Source of the DNA: Phylloscopus collybita
Taxonomy: Eukaryota > Chordata > Aves > Passeriformes > Phylloscopidae
Assembly (NCBI GenBank): GCA_027886175.1
Contig: JAJNNQ010000009.1
Span: 11,018,501-11,082,500, forward strand
Reading direction: 5' to 3'
DNA length: 64,000 nt
Shown here: in pieces, positions 36,600 through 51,046 of the stretch
Layout of the letters: each line of letters begins with the position of its first letter
How positions within the stretch are numbered: position 1 is the first letter of the stretch
The notes under the pieces: model-generated
The model's database searches: none
What the model saw: only the letters and a program-made list of their open reading frames with translations
What the model was told of the DNA's origin: nothing
Program-made: the position numbers and the translations under genes

Positions 36600-36730
36600 G
36601 AACGCGAACTAAACAAAGTTTAACCACCCCTCCCTCTTCTCCCCATGCGCAAAATGGAAACCTTGTTACATGATTCACTGTGAATCACTAGATTGAATGC
36701 GAACAGTATGAGTGAATGATAGTCGGAGCT
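36600..36730. promoter_or_regulatory. Segment with perfect inverted repeat TGATTCAC-T-GTGAATCA
   Basis: The 17-nt inverted repeat at 36671-36687 has perfect 8-bp arms and a single central base. The half-site TGATTCA resembles AP-1/MAF or PBX-type words. The surrounding DNA is repeat-free and adjoins the upstream CpG island. Candidate dimer-binding site; function is inferred. Confidence 0.35.
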
Positions 36731-37323
36731 CTGCTGGCCCTTTCTTTCCTAGAGGCAAAAGTATAAAATATGAAGGATATAAATGATCTTCTCTCTGCTC
36801 TCTGATAAAGGACATTCATTCAAAACCACACTCTGTCTCTCTCCCAATTGCTTTGGTCCCCTCGAATTCCACAATAATCAAGGTAGATTATGACGAGTCC
36901 CAGTTTATTTGTCTTCATGTCCGTGTTTGTTGGTGGAATATCAAAAAATGTAATTTGTCCCAAATTCTTTAAGATGAGAAAATAGTTTGTGGTTGAAGGA
37001 ATCCATGCCGGTACTGCCAAGGCAGTCTCCAGTGCTCGAAGCAAGTCTATGATCATGCTATTTTATAGCATTTCCATATTTACTCCTCATTTCTCTGGAG
37101 TTTTTTACATATTGCTGCATAAGAAAAGGATTTTGACAGTTCTAGTTATGAGATTTCCTAGATTTTTTTTCAGACGGAGCCAGTTTACAAAAGCTGTATT
37201 GTTTGACTGAGGTCTGGGTTTCCATTTGGGGTAATTGTTGTATTCCCAGTCTTCTTCTAATCATTTGCTCACAAGGAGAGGTTGGGTTTTTTTATTTGTT
37301 GTTGGTTGTTTTGGTTTGTTTGG

Positions 37324-37346
37324 TTTTTTTTTTTTTTTTTTTTTTT
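37324..37346. repeat. T23 tract in a TTGGTT-rich stretch
   Basis: Twenty-three T residues follow about 50 bp of GTTTGTTGGTTG-like low-complexity sequence. This is simple sequence only. Confidence 0.85.
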
Positions 37347-39265
37347 GCTCTCGCCTTCTGAAGAAGATGAAATACTCCAAAGTTGCAAGACTATTGAAAT
37401 AATCTTGAAATAATCCTCCCACTTCTTTGTCTATTGTGTAAAAACTATTTCTTGCATCTTTCCAAATTGCTGGAAAATATGTGACACAAAGGACGCTATG
37501 AAAACGTACAGCACAGTAGAAACGCATGTCGCCTCATTTTGAAAAAAACTCCGCAATTCTGATCTAAGCCTGATCTCAATAGAGAGGTTTGTGCAAATGG
37601 AAAGGGGGGGACCAAACACAAAACAAACCCACTTTTCTGAAGGAAATACATTTCAGCTCTATAATAATCAGCTCCTGAGGAAAGAATGTCTGTAGAAGGG
37701 GAAATGAAGTGAAAGCAATGCCTGTGTGTGTCAGGGTTGCCTGTGCAGAGGAATATCTCCCCCAGCTGCTGTCTCCAGCTGCAGAGCTGGAGGAGCCCGT
37801 GAGCCGCAGCCCCACAGGCAGACACTGGTTCAGGCTGAGGCATGGCCGTGGAGCCGGGCAGGTCTCTTCTTTCCAGCACCCCTTTTCCACCTTCCTGCTG
37901 GTGTCACACAGCATCCCAAGCCAGACTGCTTCTCCCCACTGCCTTTAATTTGCATCGGTAAAATCCAAGTCCCAAAAATATCCCTCTAAACTCACAAGGA
38001 AGAGGTTAGGGGAAAATGTTCATTTTCTTTCTCTGCTAAGACGGTTCAAAAGAGATTGCCTTAAGCCAAAACCTTCCACTTAGGAAAACATATATTCATG
38101 CAAATACATATAGAAGGGTTTTGATTTCCTTGTGTAAAGGAAACTACAACTAAACAGCAGAGTAACCAGTGTCGGGTATTTTCCAGACTCTGTCAATTGA
38201 AAAACAAAATATCATCACACTCCTGCAAATATCAAAGTCATCCTCAAGTATTTGAAACTGTCCTGATGATATGTTACCCCCTGTTTAGGATCTCCAGTGC
38301 TTATTATTTTGGCAATGCGATCTCACCACATCCTTTTGCTTAGTGGCAACCAATGGCTAGATATGATACTGGGAGCTACATCACTCTAATAAATCCATAT
38401 ATCCAAACAAATTCACTGCCAGAAGAGGAAGAAAAAAAAAATCCCAACTATTTTGTAGGGAAACTGTCTTTTAGAAAGTTTATGTTCCTCTTAGACTTTC
38501 CATCAACCACAAGCATAGTCATAATCTAAAATGTTCCTGGCTTGCCTGCTGCTGGGCTGATTAGGTTTTGGAACAGAAGAAATAACAATTCTAGATATTG
38601 GTTTGCCTTGCTCTGCCTTCATGTTATTCTCAGTGTATGTGCTTTTGACATTATTTACATAGCAGGTGTGGGCTCTCTCTTGGTGTTGGGTCACTATTAT
38701 TCAACAGCTGGGGGGTTTTGTGTCTCTCAAAGCAGGACTTATTTCAGCCTCTCAAAAAGAGTCAGACTACTTGCAATCCATAGCTTAAGGTGCAGCAGCC
38801 TCCATGCACCCTCCAGCCCCTGCAGGGGCAAGCCCAGGCCATGGGTGGCCAGGGGTGCCCAGACCAGGCGCACCAGCTGCTGCCCACTCACCCCATCCCT
38901 GCCAGCAGCACGGGCCACACCATGGAGCAGGATGATGTTCTGCCATTGGGTCTGAATTCTGCCAGTTCGGGGTGGCACCAGATGCACTCTGTCCCCGCTA
39001 TTAGTGGTCCCGTTACCCTTGGATGGATTTAGGTCTGTTTGATTTTTACTTCTGAAGCAATCTTAAGATAACACGGAGACACAAGGAGGAGGCTCTGACA
39101 GCAGAGCAGGGGCACATTCAACACACGGAATTAGTTATCTCCCTGGGGTTTGCTGCTGCTATTTTGCAAGTCATTTCACCTCTTTTATGCAGAAGTCTCC
39201 CAAGAGAGTCCAACCTTTACTAGTTACTAAGTGCAACTGCAAACCCTGGCAGTAGGTGAGATATG

Positions 39266-39267
<2 letters not shown>

Positions 39268-39302
<35 letters not shown>
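39268..39302. repeat. (CA)17 microsatellite
   Basis: This is a pure CA dinucleotide repeat of about 17 units in intergenic DNA, likely polymorphic. Confidence 0.95.
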
Positions 39303-39305
<3 letters not shown>

Positions 39306-42300
39306 CCATCCTGACTCCCACACTGTGGTCGTGGGGGCTTGGATGTGGGGGCAAATCACAACTCACTTGACCCAGCAGTAGCTATTTACAGAAAAAAATC
39401 ATGTGCAGCAGCCTTACAGGTAAATTCAAGTCTTTCTCTCTAGCCAACACAAGGAGCTAAATGTCAGGCTAAATGATGCATAAATCCAGGGACAGAAAAA
39501 GAAATGCCACGGGAGTGTACATAGACCTGGCAAGGAAAGGAAGCAGTACATTCACTGATAGTGACAGGGAACACCTCTATTCCAGCAGAAAGTTTGAAAA
39601 ATAAGGGTGGGAGGGAAGGAGAAGAAGGAAAAAGGGAGAAAGGAGTACCACGAGCATCTTGGAAAGTCACCGGAAGCTTTGTTCTTAGGAATAAATCTGG
39701 CTTCTTGTGATCCTCTTTCAGCAGTTCTGGCTGGGAGCCAGCTGGGTCCCCTGGAGTCCCCCTGGCCTTTTTGTCTGGAGCCTGGGAATCTGTCTAGAGC
39801 ACAAGGCTGGGGGGACCAGACTTGTATTTGCAGGAGGGATAGGCTTAGGCAGTGGCCACGTAGAGGAAAGGGGTTTGCAGTCCTCAGACCTTTGGGAAAC
39901 TTTCCCCCAGGGCTGGTGGGTGGGCAGGGGAGTTTTCCCCGCTTTGGAGGCACTCTGGAGGGAGGTGTGTGGACTAGGGAGCAGGAGGAAATGCAGGTTG
40001 GCTGTCTTCAGGCCTGAGATGCTAGAGCAAGCGGGGTGGGAAGGAGGGATGGAGGGAAGTGAGCAATGCTCGCTGGCCCTCACCCAGCTGGCCTGTGCAC
40101 GTTGTCCCGGGGTGTCTCACCCTCCCCAAGATATTGTTGCAAAGGCAAATGCCAAATCAAATGATAAATTACCAACAAACAGAACAAAACCAAAACCCTT
40201 GGACCCATGGAGCATTATATTTCCCTTGTCCCAGTAGGCTTTCCTTTCTGCAGACCTCTTCTGGGGTGATGAAAACTTGGCTCTCAAATCTCCCTGTCAG
40301 ACCCAACGATGCTGATTGGTATCTTTCCAATACTTATGGGTTTTCACACATGATTGAGACTTTTCTAAAGATTTTTTTCATTTATTCTTTCAGATTCAGT
40401 TATCCTTTCTTCCTTTATTTTTGTATTTTTCCCCATCCCCTTTATGACCTTTAGAAATAAAATTCAATTTATTTGGCTACTTCACAGACAAAATCTAAAG
40501 CCTGCCTTAATTTGTAGTTTACTAGCCCTCTGATGTGAGACTACATAGAGAGCCCCTATCTGATCAAATGGCTGGTACCCTGACACAGTCCAATTATGTG
40601 AAAATATATCCTTGCTTATCATTTCAAATATCGTATAAGTGGAGAAACTGAAGTAGCTCCCTGTCTGTTTGATTTTCCTGTTCAGACACACTTGTTTAAA
40701 CAGGCACCGTGAGACTTTTCTGTAATCTTGGAGGAGTTCAAAAAGCTGTTTTCTCCTTGAAAGCCCCGAGATGGGTGATGGTGGCCACCCCCAGCCAGCT
40801 CCCAGGCAGGCAAGGCAGGGAGTGGGTGAGAAAGGGATGTTCCTGCAGCTGGGCAATCTGCCCTCTTGCCATGAAATGCACCTGTGGCCAGGTATCTCCC
40901 TGCAACCTCCTCCAGCTCTGCCCCCCAGACTGACCCCGCTCCTGAGCTGGTACCCACCCTGCCCTGCAGAACTCCCCATCCCAGCCTGGTCCTTCTGCAT
41001 CCCTGTTCCCAGTAAAGGATTTTTGCAACTTTTTGATAATTTCATAGGAGTAGGTTTCATTGAAGTCAATGATAACACTTGGAGCTGAGTACATAAAATA
41101 GGTCTTAGGGATTTTAAGTATTTTATGCTTTCCCTTTCTAAGCATCTGCAATAGTTCTATCTTTAGAAACTTGACAAAACTGATTATCTGTTAAGGCATA
41201 AGCAGAACTTGACAAGACATTGAGGAAACCAAATTATGTACAATAAGTCACTGCTTTTGAATAATCATATTTTCTACTAATTTCCTTCCTTTTGCCTTTT
41301 TTTACTCCTTTTTTTACTCTCAGTTGTAAAGATGCAATAAAATTTACTTTTTCTTGAAATAAAACTATGTTTAGTAATTATATTTGATAAAGAAGATTCC
41401 CACCTTTTGCTTTGATTTAGTTTAGTTTGTATTTGTGTTGCATTTGGGAAGACTGACATATGTTGCTGGCTAGGTCTTCCATTGTGCTTCTCTGTGATCC
41501 TTTAAATCAAGTTATGCCTGAAAGGAGCCAATATATTAGCAGTTGAAGTGCTTGGTCTTTTATTCAGCACTGCTATCAGTTTGCAGGCTTGAGAAAAACA
41601 AATTTCTTAGAGAAAGAGGAAGGAACTTGTGAACATGTTGAAGCAGACTGTAGAGTCAGAGGTATTAACAGCCAAACCAGTCAGAGGCTTCTCCAGACAC
41701 AGGGATGTCAGAACCAGGTGGGAGGCACTCCCTGGCTCAGCACTGTAAGAGCTGGGTGCTATTAAAAGAACAGCGTGCAATGAGACTTTTCAGGTTATCT
41801 TTGTGGGAGGTGTTGAAAATACTCTACTCAATTACTGAAGCATAAAATAGAAAATGAAACAAAAAACTCTCCTGCAGGGTGCAATCCTTAAACACAGAGT
41901 ACTCTGAGTTCCTGCCTGGATCAGGGGGAACTGAATAACTGAGAGCACTCCATACCTCTGTATGGAGGCTACTCCAAGGCCACTCCATACAAAGCCAGGT
42001 GTTCATCCCAAACCAGAGTCAGAATTCGGTTAAAGGAGGGTCGAGCTGGCAAAGCTCCAGGGCCCAAGGGCTGCTCTTAATTCACATGTAAGAGACCATC
42101 TTGCAGATGATGCTGTCTTGCAGAAGACAGTGAAACCATGCAACTCTAGGCTTTATCATAGAATTCTGGTTGCACTGCTTGAAATGGAGAATTGTACTCT
42201 GGGAGTTGCAGTCTTCACATCTGTCATCACCCTGAGAAGTTTCTGGGTTCCTTTATAAGGACTGATGGGAACATCTCCTATACACATTACAGGCCTTCTC

Positions 42301-44153
42301 ATGTCATCCAGTTATAATAGCATTGAGTTCAAAAAAGTGTGTACCTGGATAAAAGATAGCTTCCATAAAGGTAGCTGCTCATAAGCTGGAAATACTAAAA
42401 TATGAAGAAGTCATCACTGAAATTCAGAGGTTGTTTTAGCAGTTAATTACATGAGCAGTAAGAAGCCTGTTTTAATTTCAGCATAACTCTCTGTTCTCAG
42501 CTTTTGTGTGTTGTTCTATACAACTATTGCTTCTAAATTAAGTGATGCATGATTTTCCCTCCTGTAAGGAGACGAAACACTCTCTCATATTTCCTTGAAG
42601 TAAAGAAACATCTGGATGGAGCTGTTTCTCCATTTATCTGCCCTTATTTCCAGTCTCTAGACCCATCTGTAAGTCTTGTTGACGCTCACTCCAACATCGT
42701 GTCTTTCTCAAAGTGCAGACACAAGGCCTGGGTTTGCTGTTACAAAGTGCACTTCACTCGGATGGTGCAGGCTGATGCTGTTTGAGCCTGTCCACACTTC
42801 TGCTCCTCATATCTCAACACCAGTGAACTTCAGGTCTATCACTGAGCAGTCATCCTACTCCCCAAAGCAACGACAATGCCAGGAGCATCCATACAGATGG
42901 TGCTTGCGAACTATTTAGGTGTTCTCAGTATTTACTCAAGAAACTGGGCTTGCAGGGCTTCCTGCAGTCCTCCATAAAGTGTGTGAGGTGAAGAGGTATT
43001 GCCAGCTCTCCACAGATGAACCTTCTCTCTGGCCTTTATAGCAGCCTTAAAAGGAAAACCTTGAAGCAATTGTCAGCTGTATTTGGATAAGGAGTCACTT
43101 CTGCTCCTCACGCATGTCCTAAAAACTCATGGGATGCACCATAGCTTGCAGATCGATGAAAGGGCTTTGTGCATCTCTGAGCTAATGGCACTAACTAACT
43201 AATCTATTACACTATAATTCACATCCTGCACTGACTTATCCATCACTTTTCCTCCTTGTTTTAACACTTATGTGCAGTTTCTGTGCTTGGTGTACCTGCA
43301 AACTGAGTCAACAGTAATCATTAAATAGGTTGTAATATTCAGCACATATGTGTTATCCACTTCTGTGGAAACATATATTTACTGCAGGCATCATAACTTT
43401 TGCTTTACTTCTCCCAGCATTTGAGAGCAGTGGCTTTTTTGAAGGCATATGTCCTGTGACAGCAAAGGACCTTGTCCTCACTTTGTCCACACAGTGTCCT
43501 TTGCTGGGCATTTGGTCCCAGCCAGGCTGTCATGGTGTGCTGCAAACACATGGGCTGTGATCCCATGGGTTCTGCTGAGTATGTGGGAAGAAAACTGGGG
43601 CTTGGTGCATGATTTTTTTTTGGAATTGGATATCTTTGCTTATTGTCCTAATTTCTTTGCATGTCAGAAAGAAATATAGGGTGGGAGGATCAGGAGGAAA
43701 AGATGGGGAGTTCCAGAGAGGGGAGGCCATATTCAGCAGTAGCAGAGTCTGGTTGTAATGTCACAGGGAACCCTTGTGGAATGTTCCTCCTCAATGTGGT
43801 CAGAATTCTCTCTTTAGGACAGACTGCCACAAAAGCTAGGCAGCCTGGCACAAGTTTGGCTTCACTGAGGTTTTAGTGAGCAGGTCCTTTGTGCTTATTC
43901 ACATCACTGAGGGAATACGCAGGATCGTGGAAAGACAGTGCCCTTCACCCTGGAGCATGAACTGGAAGGTAAACTCAGAGTTTACCACTTCATTCTGGAG
44001 CAAAAGCAGGCAGTTTCCTATTTTTTGTTTGTTTGGTTTGTTTTATTTCAGTTTCTGTTATAACATCCCTGACAATTCTAGACCAGAAGGGACAAATAAA
44101 GGGACCATAACCTGGGGCTCAGTTCTGAGGTGAAAAACTCCTTGCTCTAAATA

Positions 44154-44183
44154 TTGAAGTCCATTGACTTGAAGTCCATTGGC
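44154..44183. repeat. 15-bp tandem duplication
   Basis: TTGAAGTCCATTGAC (44154-44168) is followed at once by TTGAAGTCCATTGGC (44169-44183), with one mismatch. This is a small slippage duplication without an associated feature. Confidence 0.85.
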
Positions 44184-44667
44184 TCCTGCAAGAGGCTTGT
44201 TTTGGTCCTGTGATAGCAAAACCTCCCTGAAATTAGCAAATGCCAGCCTGGAGCCAAAATCAGCTCAGAACAGAGGAAATCATTTTATCTGAGGGATACT
44301 TGGTATGGGCTTCAGTAACATTTAAGGGAAAAATATGGTAACACTTAAGAGTTCAACAACAAGCAAGAGCAAGTCATTGACTTGTTGCAGTTAGTGTAGC
44401 CCCCTTGAAGTCTACAAGACGAATACATGGGAGCTAAGGTTCTGTCTATCCTATGGGCAGTCTCAGATCAGATAACACAGATGTGTTAGATTAAGGAGAG
44501 AACCTTATAAAATAAAGCACTGGCTGCATTGGGAAAGGCTGTATTATTTTTTTTTTTTAATCTGTCTATTAAAACATGAAAACACAACAACAACATAAAA
44601 AAGGCATAAGGCAGAGTAGAGAGGTAAATTAAAGAAGATGATGCACTCCTCCAGATTTATACTCTTT

Positions 44668-44709
44668 AGACTTTTTTTTTCTTTTTTTTCTTTTTTTTTT
44701 TTTTTTTTT
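44668..44709. repeat. T-rich low-complexity tract
   Basis: About 40 bases of T are broken only by single C residues. It is simple sequence in intergenic DNA; a similar shorter tract follows at about 44874-44886. Confidence 0.85.
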
Positions 44710-47700
44710 GTCTCATGCACCCAACCGCTTTTAAAGGTCTATTCTCTTTGTGGTACATGCATGCACATAACTACCATTGATGTGGAGTCTCCAGGTGATT
44801 TGATGTGCATTCCACATAAGGCATGGTGTCAAGTATATGATCCCCACACAAAAGAGCTGCCTGAGAACTACTCTTTTTTTTTTTTTAGATTCCTTTGCTC
44901 TACATCTAGAATTTAGCAGATCAGAGTGCCTAACCAAGCAGTGGAACTACCACTGCTACTCTTTTATCAGCTTTGATCTGTGTCAATTTATGAGGGGGGA
45001 AGGGGGTCTAATGGGAAGAAAAATTTCAAATATGGGTGCAGTCTTGCAAAATGTTGAAAGTTTTGCGCAAAAATAATAGGAAATAAGTAAAGGGGCTTAA
45101 GATTTTTTTAGCAAATCAAAAGAGGCAAGCAGGAATGAAAATGTACGTTTTTGGAACATAGGAATTGAGGAAATCATTCCACACATCACTGGATGTCCTC
45201 TGTTAAGGGTGTTTAGGTCTACACTGAGTCGTTCCCACTCAAGCCTAGAGCAAGCCTGCTCTCCTCTCCACTGGGTGCTGCAAACCCAGCTCTACAGGCA
45301 ATCACAGCTGGTGAGACACAGACATTTAGCAGAACTAGCAGGTGAATATAGCCATGCCCAGCAGTCAATTTCATGCAGGTGTCAAACACAACACCGTAAG
45401 TCAGGATGCACCAAGACATGCTTTAAGGGTGGACTAAAGCTGTATATCAGACCTAGAGATTTCTATCCTGGTTTGATATTTCGTCCTTCCATGGCAAATA
45501 CAATTATTTGATCAGGTCAGATTTTCGTACAGGAAAGTAATAGGTGGCTTTTTCAGATAAAACTGAAGCCCAGTGTTCCATGTTGTCAACATTAGGCTTC
45601 CCTATGTTTCAGAGACAAGAACCAACAATCTTTGTTGTACCAGATTTATTCTTCCTTGTACACACACATGCAGTCCACCTCCCAAGTGGGAGCCAGATAG
45701 AATGGTGACAGAAAAACTTCTAAATTAGTGTTAATTTTATTATGTCAGCAGACATTTCCCATTTTAAAACAAATGTAAATTTGTCCCTTTTGGAACACCT
45801 GTGTCTATTTTATTTTGAGTTTTCTAAGCTTGCCTTCCTTCTTCTATTCTTCTACTCTTCCAAATGCCTTGTTCAAATGGAGAAACAGAGTGACTAGAAA
45901 AAAGGATGAAGGATTTGGAGAAAGTTGGGGTGCATGGTTTGAGGGAGTGAAGGGAGTAGGCAGATGCAAAGAGGGTTTCTGACAGGGCTAGGATGGGCTC
46001 AGCTGAACACTGGAAACAAAACATTATGAGATTCATATGGATATGCTGTAGGGTTTTTTTCATGGAGAAAGAGGAAAAGAGAAATTTAGATGGTACTGAT
46101 TTTTTTTTTTTTTAATAGGGAAACTGAGCTGGAAAGAATCACATATGGTAATAGTCCTTTGAGCCCTCTGATCTAGTTGCTGTCTGAAAGATTTTTTTTT
46201 TGCTGGAAAATGTACAGATAAGACAAAATCAAATGCTATCAAATTCACTTTTTTTTTTTTAGTCAAACTACCTTCTAATTAAAAAAGATCAGATTTTTTT
46301 CTATTGATATTTACTCTTTAACACTTAACACTTTTTTAAATATGAGTAACTAAAAAACTAAACTCGATTTTATGTTTGAAAAAATTGCAGATTTTAATGT
46401 TTTTTTCTCCATGCCAAGGGAAATTTTAAATTAAAATCCCTCCTTTTCCTCTGATTAAATTCACAACAACTTAGAACCTTCCTTCTGCAGCATAGCTGCC
46501 ATTTCTGTGCACGTTTTTCGCCATTCAAATCAGTAAGGAGTACAACATATTTTGTTTTCAGTGTCCTTACAGTAATGAAGCACCAAACATACACTGTTGG
46601 GGTGGTCCCTCTATCAGAGATCACACAGAAACTGATGTTTTCAGGTGCTGAAACAAAAAATGTGTTTCAAAGCCACCATATGCCATCTGACCCTTGTGGA
46701 TTCTTAGCAAGAAAAAACTGCAAGAGTTACCTGCAGTAGGAATCACAAAAATCACAATGGGGCTTATCAGTTGCCAAAACACTTGGTTTGTTATCAATAA
46801 ACAATGGCAGAGGTCAAAGGGCTCCTCTGGCTGTGGGTTTGAGGATGCTGAGATGTGGCTGGGAACAGGACCAGACAATGGGGAGGAGGACTGCAAAATG
46901 GGAATAGAGAGAGCTGAGCTACCAAAATACTCATCACCTGCTACTCTGTATCCTTGTGCAGGACTTCTGTGCAGTGGGACAAGCTTAAGCCAAGCAAAGC
47001 AAGAAGCAAGCAGAAAAAACATTTGCTTCTGACCTAGATAAGTCATTATTTCAAGAATGCATGTAGATATGAGCTACAGTATTTCTACAAATGTATTTCA
47101 AGTTGTATTTTGCCTATGTAAACTACTGGGGCAGCACCTCCTCAAACTGAGGACCAAAATACTTTTATACAGATTATTGTGATGTCTTTCTGCACCAAAC
47201 AAAGGTGCAGCTATATCATATACTGTGATTTTGAGAACTTTTCTTACAACATGAATCCCTATCATACACCTGCAGAAGGACCAGCACAAAACACTCTTTT
47301 GTAGATGCAAGTGCTGTGTAAAAGGATTTGTTTCTAGATATTCCTAAGGACTATATTTTGCTTTTATTGCTTTGATTTAGCAAACACAGAAAGTTTGCAG
47401 AAATAAAAATTTACTTAGTGGACAATTGTTCATTAGCTGGTCTAAGTTACACAGACATCAAGGCAATATTAGCCATTAAAAAAAATTAAATAAGGTTTGG
47501 AAGGGAGCATGGCAGAAAAACTCAGAAGTACCTTGACACTGCCAAAAATTTGTTGACAGTTTGTGGATTTTTTTTCTTTAATAATTTCTCTCTTACTTTT
47601 AATACTAAGAATACTTTTCATGAAAAGGCATCATCAGTCTCTAGCTTGGAATTCATATGCTTCACTCAATTGTTCTGCATTTGAAGATAGCTTGTCATTT

Positions 47701-50700
47701 ATGACAACACATTATTATTATTTTTCTTAGCAATTAATAGAATGACAAGACAATCATTAGTGTGTGGGTAGAAGATCAGAAGATAGCAGAAGTTGCTGCA
47801 AACATCTGATCTAGAATTCTGTACACTGCCCAGAAGGTTATTTCGCAGATTAAACAATTCTTTTCATGGCCTGTGAAGTTTTTAATCAAAAAATGGTGAT
47901 TTGTTTCTTCTGCCTTTTGGAGTTTATTTATTTATTCTTGCATCTACTTGGTATCAATAGAAAAGATTTCATCCTCCCCAGGTTTTAACTCCAGCAGATT
48001 GAGCCTGCTAAGGTCTACCCCACACTGTAGCTGACCAGTAATCCAACTTCCCACTGCTTGGAGGTGGGGATAATAAATCCTGTTAAGCCATAGTGAGCAT
48101 TTCAGCTCACCGTTGTCTTACATCCACACCAGAGACTGCTTCCTCTGCCTTTCTTACTCTGACATTTCAGACAGCTGAAAAACAGCAGGTTTGCTGGTCA
48201 GTGGCAGTGCTGTGGCTGACTGTGCTGGGAAGTGATTCAAACCCATGATGCAGCTTCACAAACATTAAGATTTGGACAAAGTAGCTCTCAGAAAGTGTAT
48301 CTAAACAGTTTTGAAACATGGAAAATGTGTATTATTTTGCTTTTTAATTGCCCAGAAGGTTTAAGGCATTGAACATCTCAGTGTGTGGATAGGATATACC
48401 TATTCTGCTATGAATCAGTGTGGAGGGGGAGAATTCAGACATAAATAATCTGGCAGCCCAGCTGCCTGGTATGAATTCAGACAAATATGTTTAACCAATC
48501 GTGGATGCTTCAGAGGGTGTTCTTGTGGTTACTCCAGCTGATTCCATTATACTTTTATATTAACAGTGTGTCTGCTCACCATGTGCAATAAAACAATTTC
48601 TGAGGCTCAGCCTCAGAACATGGGGCTCATTCACTGTCTTGGATAATAGCATTGCTTGTTTGCACTGTTCTTATTGAACTTTCTAAATATATGTCATTTT
48701 CCTTTTCATTCTAGGAGTGATTGTACATTACAGCAATTACAGACAAACCCTTCCAGACAGTTTGAAGACCAAAACTTTCTTTGTGTGGAAGTCCAAAGGC
48801 AATTATTGGCATTACAGTTTAAGAGAAGCATTCCATCTCCCTGATGCAACAGCAGTAGCTTTCTGTGGCATGTTAAATAAAGCAATTTGCCCTGTAGGAG
48901 ACTAATGCATGCAGAGTCATGATGGAAAAAAAAAAAAATTCAAACAGCTGCACTGAAAGAAATAGAAACCTCCTCTTCAGAAAGATACAAAACTTATTCT
49001 GGCACTGTTTTAACCAAAAAGACACCAAGAATCTTTAACTTTTGCCTTAAGCTCCTTGACATTTCATATATTGTTTCAAGACTGAGACTTTGTAAAGACA
49101 GAGGCGTGCTAATTATCAGTAAAATAGTTGCTTTTTAACCAAAAATAGTTGATAAAAATGGAATAAGACAGTGCTTTCATAACACATGCCAGAATCTAGA
49201 AATTCAAGACAGTTTTTTGTTCTCATAGCAGTTCCCATTTGCAGAAAGGAAGGAAACCAATAGGCTTGAGCCAGAAGTATTGAGACTTGACCTCTAAAGC
49301 AATATCTTCCTATTTTGGGGAGTCTTGAACATTAGACAAATAATAAAACCAAAATTATTTGCTCCCTTCAAATATGCAATTTACAATATTTAATTAATTA
49401 TTCACCTGACATAACTGTGAATTTTTTGCCTAGTTTAGGAAGCTGTGTGAGGGGATGATCAAATACTCTCAGACCTGAGCACCTTAGAAAAGGTTAGAAT
49501 ATGTATTCAGCAAAACCAGGAGACACTTTCCCATCATTTTGAGATCCTTGGAAACACTAGGGGCTTGATCCTAAAACATTATTAACTGCTCACCCTAAGT
49601 GTATTTACACCAGCTGAGAATTAGTCTGGAATAACAATCATAAGATAAAGAGGACAAAATTACTAAAACAATTAATGTATAGCAAGTAATTGTCAGGTGA
49701 GAGTAAGAACAAACGTCTTCAGAATAATGTATGTGATTAAAATAAATGTATTGTATATCACATCAGCTCATTGGCATCTATAAATGGAATTGTAACTCTT
49801 TTTTCCAGAAAAATTTCAGCTCAAGAGGACAGAGAAAGCTTTGAAGAGAAAGGAAAGGAATTGATTTAACAGCTTTATTATAATAATGAAATGCAAGAGC
49901 AGCTGATTTCACCACCCATCACAGAGACTGCTCCTTTGAATGGTGAATGTGACGAGGCTTTCAAAATAGAGAATATTAATATTTCTGAGATGGAGCCAGG
50001 TTTACTAAGACAGGCTTGGAACATGAGGGAATTTCCCATTTTCAAGAACAAATTTTCAAGCCCCTTAAATTTCACTTAACTAAGGATGTCAGAATGAATT
50101 CAAGTCTTGCAATTTGATGGAAAGGATCAAAAAGGAAAATTAGATCTTTAAAGAGGAAGGAAAGATAGAAAAGATTGGCCAGCAACTGATTCTTCCTTGA
50201 ATCATGAAGTGGTAAGGCAAACAACAGCATTTCCATAAGCCTTCAGAATGCAAAAACATGGGCTTGCCTATACTGTATTGATGCTCTCGCAAGAACTTCT
50301 TAAAATGTGAATTGATTTAGGGATGGTTAGTTAAATGTGACCATTAATTTGGGGTTTTGTGTGCCCTATGTGCCGTGGAAGGGCTCAGTTTGTACTGACA
50401 GTTTGAGCCTTGCATGAAGTGTGATTTTACATGGCATCAGCTGACTGGAAGCCCTATCACACAAGTTGCAAGGCCAGATTAAGCTGATTAACAGTGAACA
50501 CTGATGAAGTACTCTCCCACTGGTTGCCAAGAACTGCACCGTGAACATCTTTCATCATCTGGCACTCAGCTTTTTGTGCATGGTCTGGGTTTAGATATAA
50601 TGGTGACTCTTCAGAAAGCAAAAGGGGGTATTCAAAGAAAATGTTTTTCTGAAGTTGGAAGAAACAGCCTGGCTATTGTTTATTCTCTGACCACACAAAT

Positions 50701-50969
50701 ACCTTGTGGCAATTATGTCTTTTAAAACTGTAGCTCTGTCTCACTCCTTACATGTGAACAGCTCTGTAACAGCAAATAACAAACAACAAAAAAATCACAA
50801 CAGAATGTCAGCTTTCATTTGAAGTTTAGAGGAATTATGAAATTGAGTAATAAAGTGATAGAATCAGTGAAAGGCAACTCTCCCATTGTGTGTGTCAGCA
50901 CAAGTTGCTTGAACCATGGTCCTGTGTGTCAGGTAAGGACCTTTCAGAGCTCTGCATCACTCTGTTCAC

Positions 50970-51046
50970 ATCACTTCCATGGCAGGGGACTGGAACTGGA
51001 TGGTCTTTAAAGGCCCCTTCCAAACCAAACCATTCTACAACTCCAC
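50970..51046 (+). mobile_element. CR1 3'-tail fragment
   Basis: A short stretch reading CATGGCAGGGGACTGGAACT, then GGATGGTCTTTAAAGGCCCC, then TTCCAAACCAAACCATTCTA is a diverged copy of the last approximately 75 bp of a CR1 element, in the same class as the copy at 8.5 kb. It is non-coding. The 5' boundary is uncertain because only the most conserved tail can be recognised by eye. Confidence 0.75.

Noticed and set aside
47490..47515. Possible reverse-orientation CR1 tail (GGTTTGGAAGGGAGC)
   Set aside because: Too short and lacks the terminal TCATAGAAT repeat, so chance similarity cannot be excluded.
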